From: an uncultured Maribacter sp.
Lineage (GTDB): Bacteria > Bacteroidota > Bacteroidia > Flavobacteriales > Flavobacteriaceae
Reading direction: 5' to 3'
DNA: 64,000 bases
Assembly: GCA_947504045.1 (NCBI GenBank)
Contig: CANNFY010000001.1
Coordinates: 1,240,001 to 1,304,000 of the forward strand
Positions 1 to 7,623 of the stretch are shown here, piece by piece. How positions within the stretch are numbered: the stretch's first letter is position 1; each line of letters opens with the position of its first letter. The notes beneath the pieces are model-generated. The model was not told the origin of the DNA. It ran no database searches and worked only from the letters and a program-made list of their open reading frames with translations. The position numbers were made by a program, and so were the translations under genes.

Positions 1-227
1 TCTCTGAATTAGAAGAAGGGTTAGATATGATTGGTGCATTAGCTGCAAAAACAGGATTTTTAGGATCCAATGGGGAAGCACGTAGAGAGCTTAAGCAAAA
101 CTCAATATCTGTAAATAAAGAAAAGGTAAAAGAAGACTTTAAGATTACTAAAGAGGATTTAATTAATAACAAATTTGTTTTACTACAACGTGGTAAAAAG
201 AACTATTTTGTTTTAGTAGTTAAATAA
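1..227 (+). CDS. tyrS: Tyrosyl-tRNA synthetase, C-terminal end (partial)
   Basis: The reading frame is already open at the left edge (codons from base 3) and ends at TAA 225-227, so only about the last 74 residues are present. The text KTGFLGSNGEARRELKQN followed by ISVNKEKV matches the C-terminal S4-like RNA-binding domain of bacterial TyrRS, which grips the tRNA long arm. The catalytic Rossmann domain lies outside the window. The ATG at 27 is an internal methionine, not the start. A hairpin terminator follows directly. The assignment rests on recognising the S4 tail; the protein family is otherwise very conserved. Confidence 0.85.
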   Translation, partial: SELEEGLDMIGALAAKTGFLGSNGEARRELKQNSISVNKEKVKEDFKITKEDLINNKFVLLQRGKKNYFVLVVK

Positions 228-229
228 AC

Positions 230-251
230 CTCTTATACAAAAGAGTTTTTT
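230..251 (+). terminator. Rho-independent terminator after tyrS
   Basis: CTCTT (230-234) and AAGAG (241-245) form a short stem with a six-base loop, followed by six T residues. It lies just after the tyrS stop codon. The stem is only 5 bp, so it is probably weak. Confidence 0.5.
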
Positions 252-313
252 AGATGCTAAATTACAAGTTTGCGGTGGTGGGGATTTAGAATATTAATTA
301 TTACAGAAGTAAA

Positions 314-1294
314 TTATAAAACCAATAAATTACACCCTCTAATATCTGAGTGGTCAAAACGGCCAAGAATTTCAAAACTATTATTTGCATAAACTTTGCC
401 TAAATCTTGTGTAGCTATAAAAGAACAAGAATTTACATTGGCAAGATCTATAACATTAATACCACCAGTTTTTCCATAGTTTTGTAGTGTTAATGGATCT
501 TCCGGATCTCTTGTTAGAATTTTCATCCAAGGAGGACAATTAAAAATACCATTTCCTTTAGAGTAGGCTTGCGATAATAACTCTGTCATGCCATATTCCG
601 AATGAATTTCAGAAACACCAAATCCATTTTTTAAGGTATGGTGTAGTTCTTCTCTAATCATTTCTTTACGTCTACCTTTCATGCCGCCAGTTTCCATTAT
701 TATGGTGTTTTTTAGCTTTAGTTTTTTGGTTTCTACTAAATCTAATAAAGCAAAAGAAACCCCTATTAAAAGTGTTTTGGTAGCAGATTGTTGTACTTCT
801 TTTAAGGTATTTAGAAGGGCATCTATATTATTTAAAAAAAAGCCACTTTTAGTATGGTTACTTTTCTTTATCAAATCATTTGCCATATATATTAAAGAAG
901 AGCCTTTGCGCTCTAAATACGAAGGTAATAGTGCTAAAACACAATATTCTTCTATAGAACCATAAAAGTGTTTAAAAGCCTTTAAATAGCTTTTTTCATA
1001 AAGATTAATATCTGTAACATAATGTTTACTAGTTACAGAGCCAGTGGTACCACTACTGGTAAAAATGGCAGATGCTTTTTGTGGTCCAGAAACTATATTT
1101 TTAGATTTAAAAAAATCTATGGGTAGAAAAGGTATTTCTTGTACATTGGAAACGTTGGAAACATTTTTTCCTAAATGATTGCAAAATTCTTGATACACCA
1201 AATTTGTTTTAAATTGATGTTTAAAAATTTGTAATGCCATGGCATTAAAATCTTCTTCAGAATTAATTGCGAAAATTGAATTTGTATCTGTCAT
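314..1294 (-). CDS. LuxE-like acyl-protein synthetase / acyl-adenylating enzyme
   Basis: A 326-residue protein of the LuxE/acyl-protein synthetase family, a branch of the ANL adenylate-forming enzymes. The AMP-binding loop FTSSGTTGS sits near residue 80, and the later ETGGMKGRR and SEYGMTEL segments match the family's downstream motifs. LuxE activates fatty acids with ATP and holds them as an acyl-enzyme. No luxC reductase, luciferase gene or carrier protein is visible here, so the substrate is unknown. The gene converges on tyrS. No signal peptide or membrane segment is seen, so it is cytoplasmic. The family assignment is fairly firm; the physiological role is not. Confidence 0.75.
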   Translation of the reverse strand: MTDTNSIFAINSEEDFNAMALQIFKHQFKTNLVYQEFCNHLGKNVSNVSNVQEIPFLPIDFFKSKNIVSGPQKASAIFTSSGTTGSVTSKHYVTDINLYEKSYLKAFKHFYGSIEEYCVLALLPSYLERKGSSLIYMANDLIKKSNHTKSGFFLNNIDALLNTLKEVQQSATKTLLIGVSFALLDLVETKKLKLKNTIIMETGGMKGRRKEMIREELHHTLKNGFGVSEIHSEYGMTELLSQAYSKGNGIFNCPPWMKILTRDPEDPLTLQNYGKTGGINVIDLANVNSCSFIATQDLGKVYANNSFEILGRFDHSDIRGCNLLVL

Positions 1295-1352
1295 TTGCTA
1301 GCACAAAAATAGCAAAAAGACAAGGTTTAAATAGTTGTAGTGGAATAGAAAT

Positions 1353-1679
1353 TTATTTTACAACTAATTTTCTAGTAATAGATTTTTTGTCTTCTATAAC
1401 GGTTACCACATAAACCCCTGATACTAATTTAGAAACATCTAAGTTTTTATTGTAAATACGGTTTGTTAGTACAACCTCTCCAAAAACATCATAAATTAAA
1501 ACTTCTTTTTCTTTATTGTTTTTGGTAGTAATATGCACTAGTCCGTTAGAAACCGGATTGGGGTATAGTTTAAAATCTGCAATTTCAGTACTAGCGGTAT
1601 TTGTAAAAGCGCTTGTATTATCCTGAGCAGAAATAGTATAGGAAACTACTAAAAGTAGGATGAAGTAGATTTTTTTCAT
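1353..1679 (-). CDS. Minimal T9SS type A sorting-domain protein
   Basis: A 108-residue protein with an N-terminal signal peptide (MKKIYFILLLVVSYTISAQ), a spacer of about 17 residues rich in Thr, Ser and Asn, and then a complete type A C-terminal sorting domain: FKLYPNPVSNG at its start, VLIYDVFGEVV in the middle, and GVYVVTV with a terminal RKLVVK. The T9SS exports such proteins across the outer membrane and removes the domain. Here almost nothing else would remain as cargo. A paralogue with the same plan lies directly upstream (1833-2138). A motif shared with that paralogue's upstream region lies at 1781-1796. Function unknown. Confidence 0.8.
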   Translation of the reverse strand: MKKIYFILLLVVSYTISAQDNTSAFTNTASTEIADFKLYPNPVSNGLVHITTKNNKEKEVLIYDVFGEVVLTNRIYNKNLDVSKLVSGVYVVTVIEDKKSITRKLVVK

Positions 1680-1780
1680 AAATATTGATTTGGGGTCAAC
1701 ATTATAAAGGTATACTATTGTTATATTGGTATTTGTAAAATGTTGTGAATTGCAAAAAATTGTATGTCAATAAATTACAC

Positions 1781-1796
1781 TGCGTATTTCATCGAT
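1781..1796 (-). promoter_or_regulatory. Candidate operator, ATCGATGAAAT element (single copy)
   Basis: On the minus strand this reads ATCGATGAAATACGCA. Its 11-base core ATCGATGAAAT recurs twice upstream of the neighbouring paralogue (2223-2256) in the opposite orientation. It sits about 105 bases upstream of the small T9SS gene that starts at 1679. The regulator is unknown; calling it an operator is inference from the repetition. Confidence 0.4.
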
Positions 1797-1832
1797 TTTA
1801 TTTGCAAAATAACGATAGAGAAGTAAGGGTTG

Positions 1833-2138
1833 TTATTTAACAATAAGCTTTCTAGTGGCAACTTTGTTTTTTTCAAAAACACGAAGTACGTATACTCCAG
1901 CATCAATATTACTTAAGTTAAGTTGTTTGCCTAAAATGGTAGTTTTAACTATTTGTGTTCCAAAAACATCAAAAATCAATATTTTTTTTGGAGCATTTTC
2001 AGAAGTGGTTATAAATACTTTATTGTTGGTAACAGGGTTAGGATATAATTTAAAGCCACTAATTTCTTCGCTACTACTACTTTGTGCATAGCTAAACGAG
2101 AAGAATAAAAAGAAAATTAATAGGTAAAAGTGCTTCAT
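1833..2138 (-). CDS. Minimal T9SS type A sorting-domain protein (paralogue)
   Basis: A 101-residue protein built like its neighbour at 1353-1679: signal peptide (MKHFYLLIFFLFFSFSYAQ), a very short Ser/Glu-rich spacer (SSSSEEISG) and a type A sorting domain (FKLYPNPVTNNKVFITT, ILIFDVFGTQIV, GVYVLRVFEKN, terminal RKLIVK). The two genes are probably a local duplication with diverged spacers. Only about 10 residues would be left after removal of signal and sorting domain. A 15-bp direct repeat lies upstream at 2223-2256. A role as a short exported peptide precursor is possible; so is a remnant of a larger secreted protein. Confidence 0.78.
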   Translation of the reverse strand: MKHFYLLIFFLFFSFSYAQSSSSEEISGFKLYPNPVTNNKVFITTSENAPKKILIFDVFGTQIVKTTILGKQLNLSNIDAGVYVLRVFEKNKVATRKLIVK

Positions 2139-2222
2139 AGGTTAATGGTATACAAACAGTATACCACAAATATATAAATTCTTAACGCTGTTTAATTTTT
2201 GTAAGAGCAGATATTGTTAAAA

Positions 2223-2256
2223 GATCGATGAAATGCAAAATGATCGATGAAATGCA
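2223..2256. repeat. Direct repeat GATCGATGAAATGCA x2, candidate operator
   Basis: Two identical 15-base copies (2223-2237 and 2242-2256) start 19 bases apart, a little under two helical turns. They lie about 85-120 bases upstream of the small T9SS gene starting at 2138, and their core also occurs upstream of its paralogue. Spaced identical half-sites suggest a dimeric regulator, but none is identified. Confidence 0.45.
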
Positions 2257-2332
2257 CAAAAAATGACATAAAGAGCGCTTTTTCTTACTTAAAAAAACAA
2301 TCCTCTGTTTTTAAAATAAGTTGTCTACTATT

Positions 2333-2361
2333 AAAAAAGCCCCTCCAATTGGAGAGGCTTT
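2333..2361 (-). terminator. Terminator of the beta-helix lipoprotein gene
   Basis: The palindrome AGCCCCTCC-AATT-GGAGAGGCT (one mismatch in the stem) is followed on the minus strand by a run of T (bases 2338 to 2333). It lies about 27 bases beyond the stop codon of the gene ending at 2388. Confidence 0.75.
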
Positions 2362-2387
2362 AAAAAAATATTTAACTTTTTTATGGC

Positions 2388-4436
2388 TTATAAACCTGCA
2401 TTAATCCATGTCCAAGTTGAAATGTCTAAAGCAGCAGCATCTTTACCAGAATTTAAAGTGTACTTTGTAGTTTCTCCAGTAATTAATGTACCATCCGCAT
2501 CTGCACCTTCTATTTGTACGCTAGATATTGGTTGCTCACCTCTTAGCTCTAAATCAATATCGTAACCAGATAAATGTAACCCAGTTATGTTTCCACCTGA
2601 TGTAGCTTTGAATTGTAAAGCAGTACCACCAACTGTAGAAATAGAAGTTATGTTTGTAAAAGCTGGCATTCCGTTAGCTTTATCCCCTTCAAAAGCAGTA
2701 GAGAAACCAGCTACAGTATGAGAGATGTAGGCGTTTGTTACAGAACCATTCCATCCTTCAGTCCAGTCAATTGCATCATCACTGTTATTTTCTAAGTATA
2801 AGTTAGTTACAGAAACTGTACCTCCAAAAAATTCGATACCATCATCATCACCATTAATTACAGCAATGTTTTCTAAAGTAGTTTCAGAACCTACAGCATA
2901 TAAAGAAACACCATTGTATTGAGACTCTGAGTTAATTTGAGCTCCTGTTCCTTTAAGAACTAGGTTTTTAACAGATCCAGAATTATCAGTATCGTTAGTA
3001 CCTCCATAAATAAAACCGCCTATTTCTGCAGAAGCATCTTCACCAGCAGAAGTTGTAGCACTACCACAGATTGTTAATCCGCCCCAATCTCCTGGCTCAC
3101 CAGCAGCAGAAGCAATAACAACAGGATTTTCTTCTGTACCTTGTATATCTATTTCACCACCTTTTAAAACAGCAATATAAACTCCAGTACCACCATCTCT
3201 AGCAGTAATTTTAGTTCCTGCTGGGATAGTTAATTTTGCTCCATCTTGAACAATATATGAAGAGTTTAAAAGATAAGATATAGAGGCATCTAAAGTTACA
3301 TCACCAGTAACAGCACCTTGTAATAAACTACTTTCAAAAGATACATTTGAGCTTACCCATGGGAAATCTTCTGCAGTAGTATTAGCAACAGCAGTTGTAC
3401 TTAAAGAGAATGTAAAAGCACTTTCATCTACATCTGCAGTTTCTGGATCATCTTCGTTCATTGCAACAGGAGTGTAACCATCTACAAAAACTACATTAGA
3501 TACATCTCCAGCATCTTTCATATCTAAATCTACGTCATAACCAACTAAAGATAGTCCATCTATTGTACCTCCAGAAGTTAATTTAAATTGTAAAGCAGTA
3601 CCACCTACTGTAGAAACAGCGGTAATATTATTAAATTCAGGATTTCCATTAGCTTTATCTCCTTCAAAAACAGTAGAAAAACCAGCAACTGTATTAGAAA
3701 TATAAGCGTTTGTTATAGATCCACTCCATCCTTCAGTCCAATCAATAGCATCATCACTATTGTTTTCTAAATATAAGTTAGAAACAGATACTGTTCCTCC
3801 AAAAAATTCAACTCCATCATCGTCACCGTTAATAACAGCAAGATTGTCTACTAGAGTACCAGAACCTACCGCATAAAACGAAACACCGTTGTATTGTGAC
3901 TCTGAGTTAATTTGAGCTCCTGTACCTGAAATTTGTAAATATCTTATTATACCTGAGCTATCAGAATCATCTGTGCCTCCATAAGTAAAACCACCAACTT
4001 CTGCAGAAGCATCTACGCCAGCAGATGTTGTAGCTTTACCACATATTGTTAATCCACCCCAATCTCCAGGGTTACCATCTGCAGACGACATAACAACTGG
4101 GTTGTTTTCAGACCCATTAATATTAATTGTGCCACCTATAAGTGTAGCTATATATACATCTGTACCACCGTTATCTGCAAGAATTTTTGTACCTGCTGGG
4201 ATATTTAAAGTAGCACCATCGCCTATAATAAATTGACCAGTTAAATTGTAGGATGTTGTTGCAGTAAGTGTATAGTCTTCTGTTAAAGTACCATTTAAAA
4301 TACCAGCTTCTAAATTAGCTACAACTTCTGTAGATCCACCTACTATTGGGTCTGGATCTTCAGAGTCACAACTTGTTAATGTAATAGCTGCAAATACTGC
4401 AGTTATACTATAAAGTTTTACAAATAAATTTTTCAT
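2388..4436 (-). CDS. Internally duplicated beta-helix lipoprotein
   Basis: A 682-residue exported lipoprotein: signal peptide with lipobox ending in LTSCDSEDP (Cys about residue 23). The mature part consists of two homologous halves of about 320 residues (roughly 40-355 and 370-680). Each half repeats the same landmarks: IPAGTKI, PGDWGGLTICG, GTGAQINSESQYNGVS, VINGDDDG, FFGGTVSV, NNSDDAIDWTEGW and STVGGTALQFK. The short Gly/Asn/Asp-rich strands look like a right-handed parallel beta-helix. Similar proteins are often found beside TonB receptors of this type in Flavobacteriia. PHO-box-like repeats lie upstream (4562-4594) and a clear terminator follows. A surface role in ligand capture for the adjacent receptor is inference; no catalytic motif is recognised. 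Confidence 0.7.
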   Translation of the reverse strand: MKNLFVKLYSITAVFAAITLTSCDSEDPDPIVGGSTEVVANLEAGILNGTLTEDYTLTATTSYNLTGQFIIGDGATLNIPAGTKILADNGGTDVYIATLIGGTININGSENNPVVMSSADGNPGDWGGLTICGKATTSAGVDASAEVGGFTYGGTDDSDSSGIIRYLQISGTGAQINSESQYNGVSFYAVGSGTLVDNLAVINGDDDGVEFFGGTVSVSNLYLENNSDDAIDWTEGWSGSITNAYISNTVAGFSTVFEGDKANGNPEFNNITAVSTVGGTALQFKLTSGGTIDGLSLVGYDVDLDMKDAGDVSNVVFVDGYTPVAMNEDDPETADVDESAFTFSLSTTAVANTTAEDFPWVSSNVSFESSLLQGAVTGDVTLDASISYLLNSSYIVQDGAKLTIPAGTKITARDGGTGVYIAVLKGGEIDIQGTEENPVVIASAAGEPGDWGGLTICGSATTSAGEDASAEIGGFIYGGTNDTDNSGSVKNLVLKGTGAQINSESQYNGVSLYAVGSETTLENIAVINGDDDGIEFFGGTVSVTNLYLENNSDDAIDWTEGWNGSVTNAYISHTVAGFSTAFEGDKANGMPAFTNITSISTVGGTALQFKATSGGNITGLHLSGYDIDLELRGEQPISSVQIEGADADGTLITGETTKYTLNSGKDAAALDISTWTWINAGL

Positions 4437-4561
4437 TTCAATTTTTTTTTAGTGTAATGGATTATTCGGATTTTACTTCTGCAAAATAAATGGATTTTAA
4501 TTGCCTTCTGTTTAACTAAATATTAAGCATAGGTTACTTTTTTTTAATGTAAAAGGGCTTA

Positions 4562-4594
4562 TGTTAAGCTATTGTTAATAGTGTGTTTGCTAGT
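4562..4594 (-). promoter_or_regulatory. PHO-box-like 11-bp phased repeats before the lipoprotein gene
   Basis: On the plus strand TGTTAAG (4562), TGTTAAT (4573) and TGTTTGC (4584) begin exactly 11 bases apart. In the direction of the lipoprotein gene two of them read TTAACA-N5-TTAACA, like the direct-repeat boxes bound by PhoP/PhoB-family regulators. The block lies between the terminator of the TonB gene and the lipoprotein start, 126-158 bases upstream of the latter. A second block (7505-7548) stands next to the PhoB-like gene itself. Confidence 0.5.
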
Positions 4595-4604
4595 TTTTTA
4601 TTTT

Positions 4605-4644
4605 AAAAAATAAAAATCCTCAATACTTTGGTATTGAGGATTTT
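4605..4644 (-). terminator. Strong terminator after the TonB receptor gene
   Basis: A perfect 14-bp stem (4613-4626 with 4631-4644) around the loop TTTG is followed on the minus strand by T-rich sequence. It lies about 45 bases past the stop codon of the TonB receptor gene and separates it from the downstream lipoprotein gene. Confidence 0.85.
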
Positions 4645-4688
4645 ATATATGTTTTTTAAACCCTTTTTAAAGGTTTGAAATGCAGTTT

Positions 4689-7436
4689 TTAAAAATCATA
4701 TTTAAGGCTTAAGTTTAATTGCGCCCCTTTTTTATAAGATAAAACAACGGCATCAGTTTCTACGCCAGTATTAATGTTTTTTATTAATTGTGTTTGTTGA
4801 ATTTCTGGGTTAAGTAAATTTCTACCAACTAGTTTAAGTTGTAGTTTTTTTGTTAACATTTTACTTAATACTAAATCTAATGTAAAAAACCCTTTTTCGA
4901 TGATTTCATCATTATAAAGAACAGCACTATTTGTAAAATCTTCTGGAGATCCTAAAACAAAAACTTTGTCAGAAGAATAATTACCAGTTAGTGTAGCGTT
5001 AAATTCTTTTTCTGTTTGGCTATTGTAGCTTAAAGAACTATTAAGAATTAAGTCTGATGCACCTTGTAAATCAGATTCTGTTCTATTGTTGTATTGGTAA
5101 AACTCAGATAAATCTTGGTTAAACCACATTTTAGTAACATTAGCGTTAAAGTCTAAATTACTTTTTTCATCTTCATTTTTAAGAAGACTAACTCTACCTT
5201 CAAATTCTACACCATAAACAGTAGCTTTTTCACCTGTATTTGCATATTGGAAATTTCCTGAAGATCCTCTTGTTTGCGCTAAGTTAATAGGGTTTTTAAT
5301 GTTTTTGTAAAAACCAGTAGCCGATAGTAATTGTCCTCTACTAGGAAAAAATTCATATTTTAAATCTACATTAAAAACATCCGATTTTTCTAAATCTGGA
5401 TCACCACTAGTAACACGCCCTGTTGGAGATACATACTCAAATGGGGCAAGTTCTTTAAACTCTGGAAGAGTTTGGGTTAAGCTTGAAGCAAAACGTAATG
5501 CATTTTTTTCGTTCAGTTCATATTTTAAGTTTATACTTGGGTATAGTTCGGAATACTCTTTTTTAATAGATCCAACACGACCAACAAAGTTTGCAACATC
5601 CCAAATTACATTTATTTCATCATGTTCAAATCTTACTCCAGCATTACCAGAAAGTTTTTCTCCAAAATGAAAATCTAAATTTGCATAACCAGCTAAAACA
5701 TTTAAGTCCGCGTCATATCTATCTGGCTCTCTTTCTCTTAATACTAAACCATTTTCAAAATTAGCTGCGGTAAAAGTTTCAGAAAATTGATCTACACTAG
5801 GTACTTGAAAGTCTCTTGCTCTAACCCCAACAAATAAAGAACTGAATACTCTGTTTTTTTGGCGAAAATTTGCACCTACATTTAGTTTAAATTGAGGAAC
5901 ATCAAACTCATCTAAAGCACCAAAAGAAATTGCATCATTAATATAAGCGTTGTATTCTATATCTTCAATTTTTTGACTAGATTTTCTTTGTTGAAAATCT
6001 CCTACGTGTGCGTACTGCACTGTGTTTGGATCTAGTATATTAGCTTCGTTTCTAATTCTATTAGGTTCTTCAGCCAAAACATAGTTATAGCCTGCAGCCC
6101 ATGTTAATTTATTATTTTCTTTAATTGTATGAATACCTTCAATTTGGTTTACTAATAAAATAGTTTGTTTAAAGTTTTGGTCTCTTACAAAAGCACCTTC
6201 TTCTTGTGGATCTTGGTCAAAAACATATCCTTCTCCGTTTCTACCTTGCTCGTAAACATTGTCGCTACTTGTGTTAACTGCTAAACTGCTAAATTTAAGT
6301 CTATGGTAATCATTTAATTTTAATCCTAAATTGATATAACCTGTTGTATTAGTGTTTGCGGTAAAAGATTGTACATCTGTAAATTCATTATTTAAAATGT
6401 TAGAACGGTAGCTTCTAAAAACACCTTCTTGATATTGGTACGATTTAGAATGGCTACCTGCTACAAATATTTTCAACTCTTTACCAAAAACATCAAATTT
6501 TGTTCCTGCAGATAGGTTTAATCCATAGTTTCCAGTGTTTTTTTGCTCTAATGGATCCCAGTCTTGTCTTGTAATTAAATCAACAAGAGCATATTCTTTT
6601 TTATGAAAACCTAAGGTTACATCTTCTGTAGCAATACTTCTTTTAAAACTACCATCTAATCCTAAAACATTCGTGTTGTAACCAGAACTTAAGCCTACAG
6701 AAATTCCTTTTTTAGAATAACTTTTAGAAGAAATATCTACATTACCAGAAGTTTGATCAGCATAACTACCTGTAGAATAAGTTTTACTTATTCCTACATT
6801 TTCAATAATATTAGTTGAAAATAAGTTAAGGTTAATATTTTTATTATTTACATCATCAGAAGGTATTGGTAGTCCATTCATGGTAGTAGATAAGTATCTG
6901 TCTCCCAATCCTCTAATGTAAATATCTCCAGAACCTTCACTTTTAGTTACACCAGCAATTTTTGTAGTTGCAGCAGCAGCATTAGAAACCCCAATTTTAG
7001 ATAGTCTTTCTGCACCAATACTTTCTTTAATTACTAGTGCCTTTTTCTGATCTAATAATAAAGCAGCTTCAGAATCTTTTCTTGCAGTGGTGGTAACAAT
7101 AACCTCATCTAAAGACATACCTTCAGAAGCGCTCATTGGAGCATTTATAGTAGTTACTTTTCCACTTTCTATAGTTACATCAGGAACTTCTACAGTTTCA
7201 TAACCTAAATAACTAAATACAATAGTATAAACACCTGGTTCCAGATTTGTTATTTCATATAAGCCATCAAAATCTGTTGTGGCACCTTTAGTGGTTCCTT
7301 TTATTAAAACATTGGCAAAAGCTAAAGGTTCATTATTAACTTCTTTGTCTGTAAGAGTACCAACAATACTCCCTGTTTCTTGTGCCTGTAGTAGCGCTAC
7401 GCTAAATATTAAAAGGCACGTAAGTAATTTTCTCAT
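4689..7436 (-). CDS. TonB-dependent outer-membrane receptor
   Basis: A 915-residue outer-membrane transporter. After the signal peptide (ending LLQAQ) comes a carboxypeptidase-regulatory-like domain (about 22-105, GSIVGTLTDKEVNNEPL to FSYLGYETVEV). A plug domain follows (about 115-245), with IYIRGLGDRYLSTTMNGLP, and then a 22-strand-type beta-barrel ending in the typical aromatic tail LNLSLKYDF. Such receptors import substrates using TonB/ExbBD energy. No SusD partner follows, so a glycan SusCD pair is unlikely. The gene is divergent from a PhoB/PhoR pair, with PHO-like repeats in between, which suggests phosphate or organophosphate uptake. That substrate is inference. It has its own terminator. 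Confidence 0.85.
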   Translation of the reverse strand: MRKLLTCLLIFSVALLQAQETGSIVGTLTDKEVNNEPLAFANVLIKGTTKGATTDFDGLYEITNLEPGVYTIVFSYLGYETVEVPDVTIESGKVTTINAPMSASEGMSLDEVIVTTTARKDSEAALLLDQKKALVIKESIGAERLSKIGVSNAAAATTKIAGVTKSEGSGDIYIRGLGDRYLSTTMNGLPIPSDDVNNKNINLNLFSTNIIENVGISKTYSTGSYADQTSGNVDISSKSYSKKGISVGLSSGYNTNVLGLDGSFKRSIATEDVTLGFHKKEYALVDLITRQDWDPLEQKNTGNYGLNLSAGTKFDVFGKELKIFVAGSHSKSYQYQEGVFRSYRSNILNNEFTDVQSFTANTNTTGYINLGLKLNDYHRLKFSSLAVNTSSDNVYEQGRNGEGYVFDQDPQEEGAFVRDQNFKQTILLVNQIEGIHTIKENNKLTWAAGYNYVLAEEPNRIRNEANILDPNTVQYAHVGDFQQRKSSQKIEDIEYNAYINDAISFGALDEFDVPQFKLNVGANFRQKNRVFSSLFVGVRARDFQVPSVDQFSETFTAANFENGLVLREREPDRYDADLNVLAGYANLDFHFGEKLSGNAGVRFEHDEINVIWDVANFVGRVGSIKKEYSELYPSINLKYELNEKNALRFASSLTQTLPEFKELAPFEYVSPTGRVTSGDPDLEKSDVFNVDLKYEFFPSRGQLLSATGFYKNIKNPINLAQTRGSSGNFQYANTGEKATVYGVEFEGRVSLLKNEDEKSNLDFNANVTKMWFNQDLSEFYQYNNRTESDLQGASDLILNSSLSYNSQTEKEFNATLTGNYSSDKVFVLGSPEDFTNSAVLYNDEIIEKGFFTLDLVLSKMLTKKLQLKLVGRNLLNPEIQQTQLIKNINTGVETDAVVLSYKKGAQLNLSLKYDF

Positions 7437-7504
7437 TAAAAAATTTAGTTTGTTCTATTCTGGCGCAAAGAAAGTAGGAGGGTGTAAAAGTCGAGTTACG
7501 CCCA

Positions 7505-7548
7505 TGTTAAACCTTTATTGTTTTAGTGTTACTTTATTGTTACTATAT
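7505..7548. promoter_or_regulatory. PHO-box-like repeats between TonB receptor and phoBR-like genes
   Basis: Four consecutive 11-mers start at 7505, 7516, 7527 and 7538: TGTTAAACCTT, TATTGTTTTAG, TGTTACTTTAT and TGTTACTATAT. The first, third and fourth share TGTTA in exact 11-bp phase, the spacing used by PhoB/PhoP-type regulators. Read toward the receptor gene they give GTAACA-N5-GTAACA. The array ends about 20 bases before the minus-33 element of the phoB-like promoter, so it could serve both directions. Confidence 0.55.
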
Positions 7549-7568
7549 TAAATCAACGTTAAGAGGTA

Positions 7569-7598
7569 TTTGGAGTAATAGTATTATCTTTACATTTG
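7569..7598 (+). promoter_or_regulatory. Bacteroidota-type promoter of the phoB-like gene
   Basis: TTTG at 7569-7572 and TACATTTG at 7591-7598 match the TTTG/TAnnTTTG consensus of the Bacteroidota primary sigma factor with an 18-base gap. The ATG follows 25 bases after the minus-7 box. Confidence 0.65.
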
Positions 7599-7623
7599 GC
7601 ACATTAACCAATTTTATAACCAA

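Noticed and set aside
4689-7436. SusC of a SusCD glycan-uptake pair
   Set aside because: No SusD-like lipoprotein is adjacent; the neighbouring lipoprotein is a beta-helix type and the regulatory context is PhoB-like.
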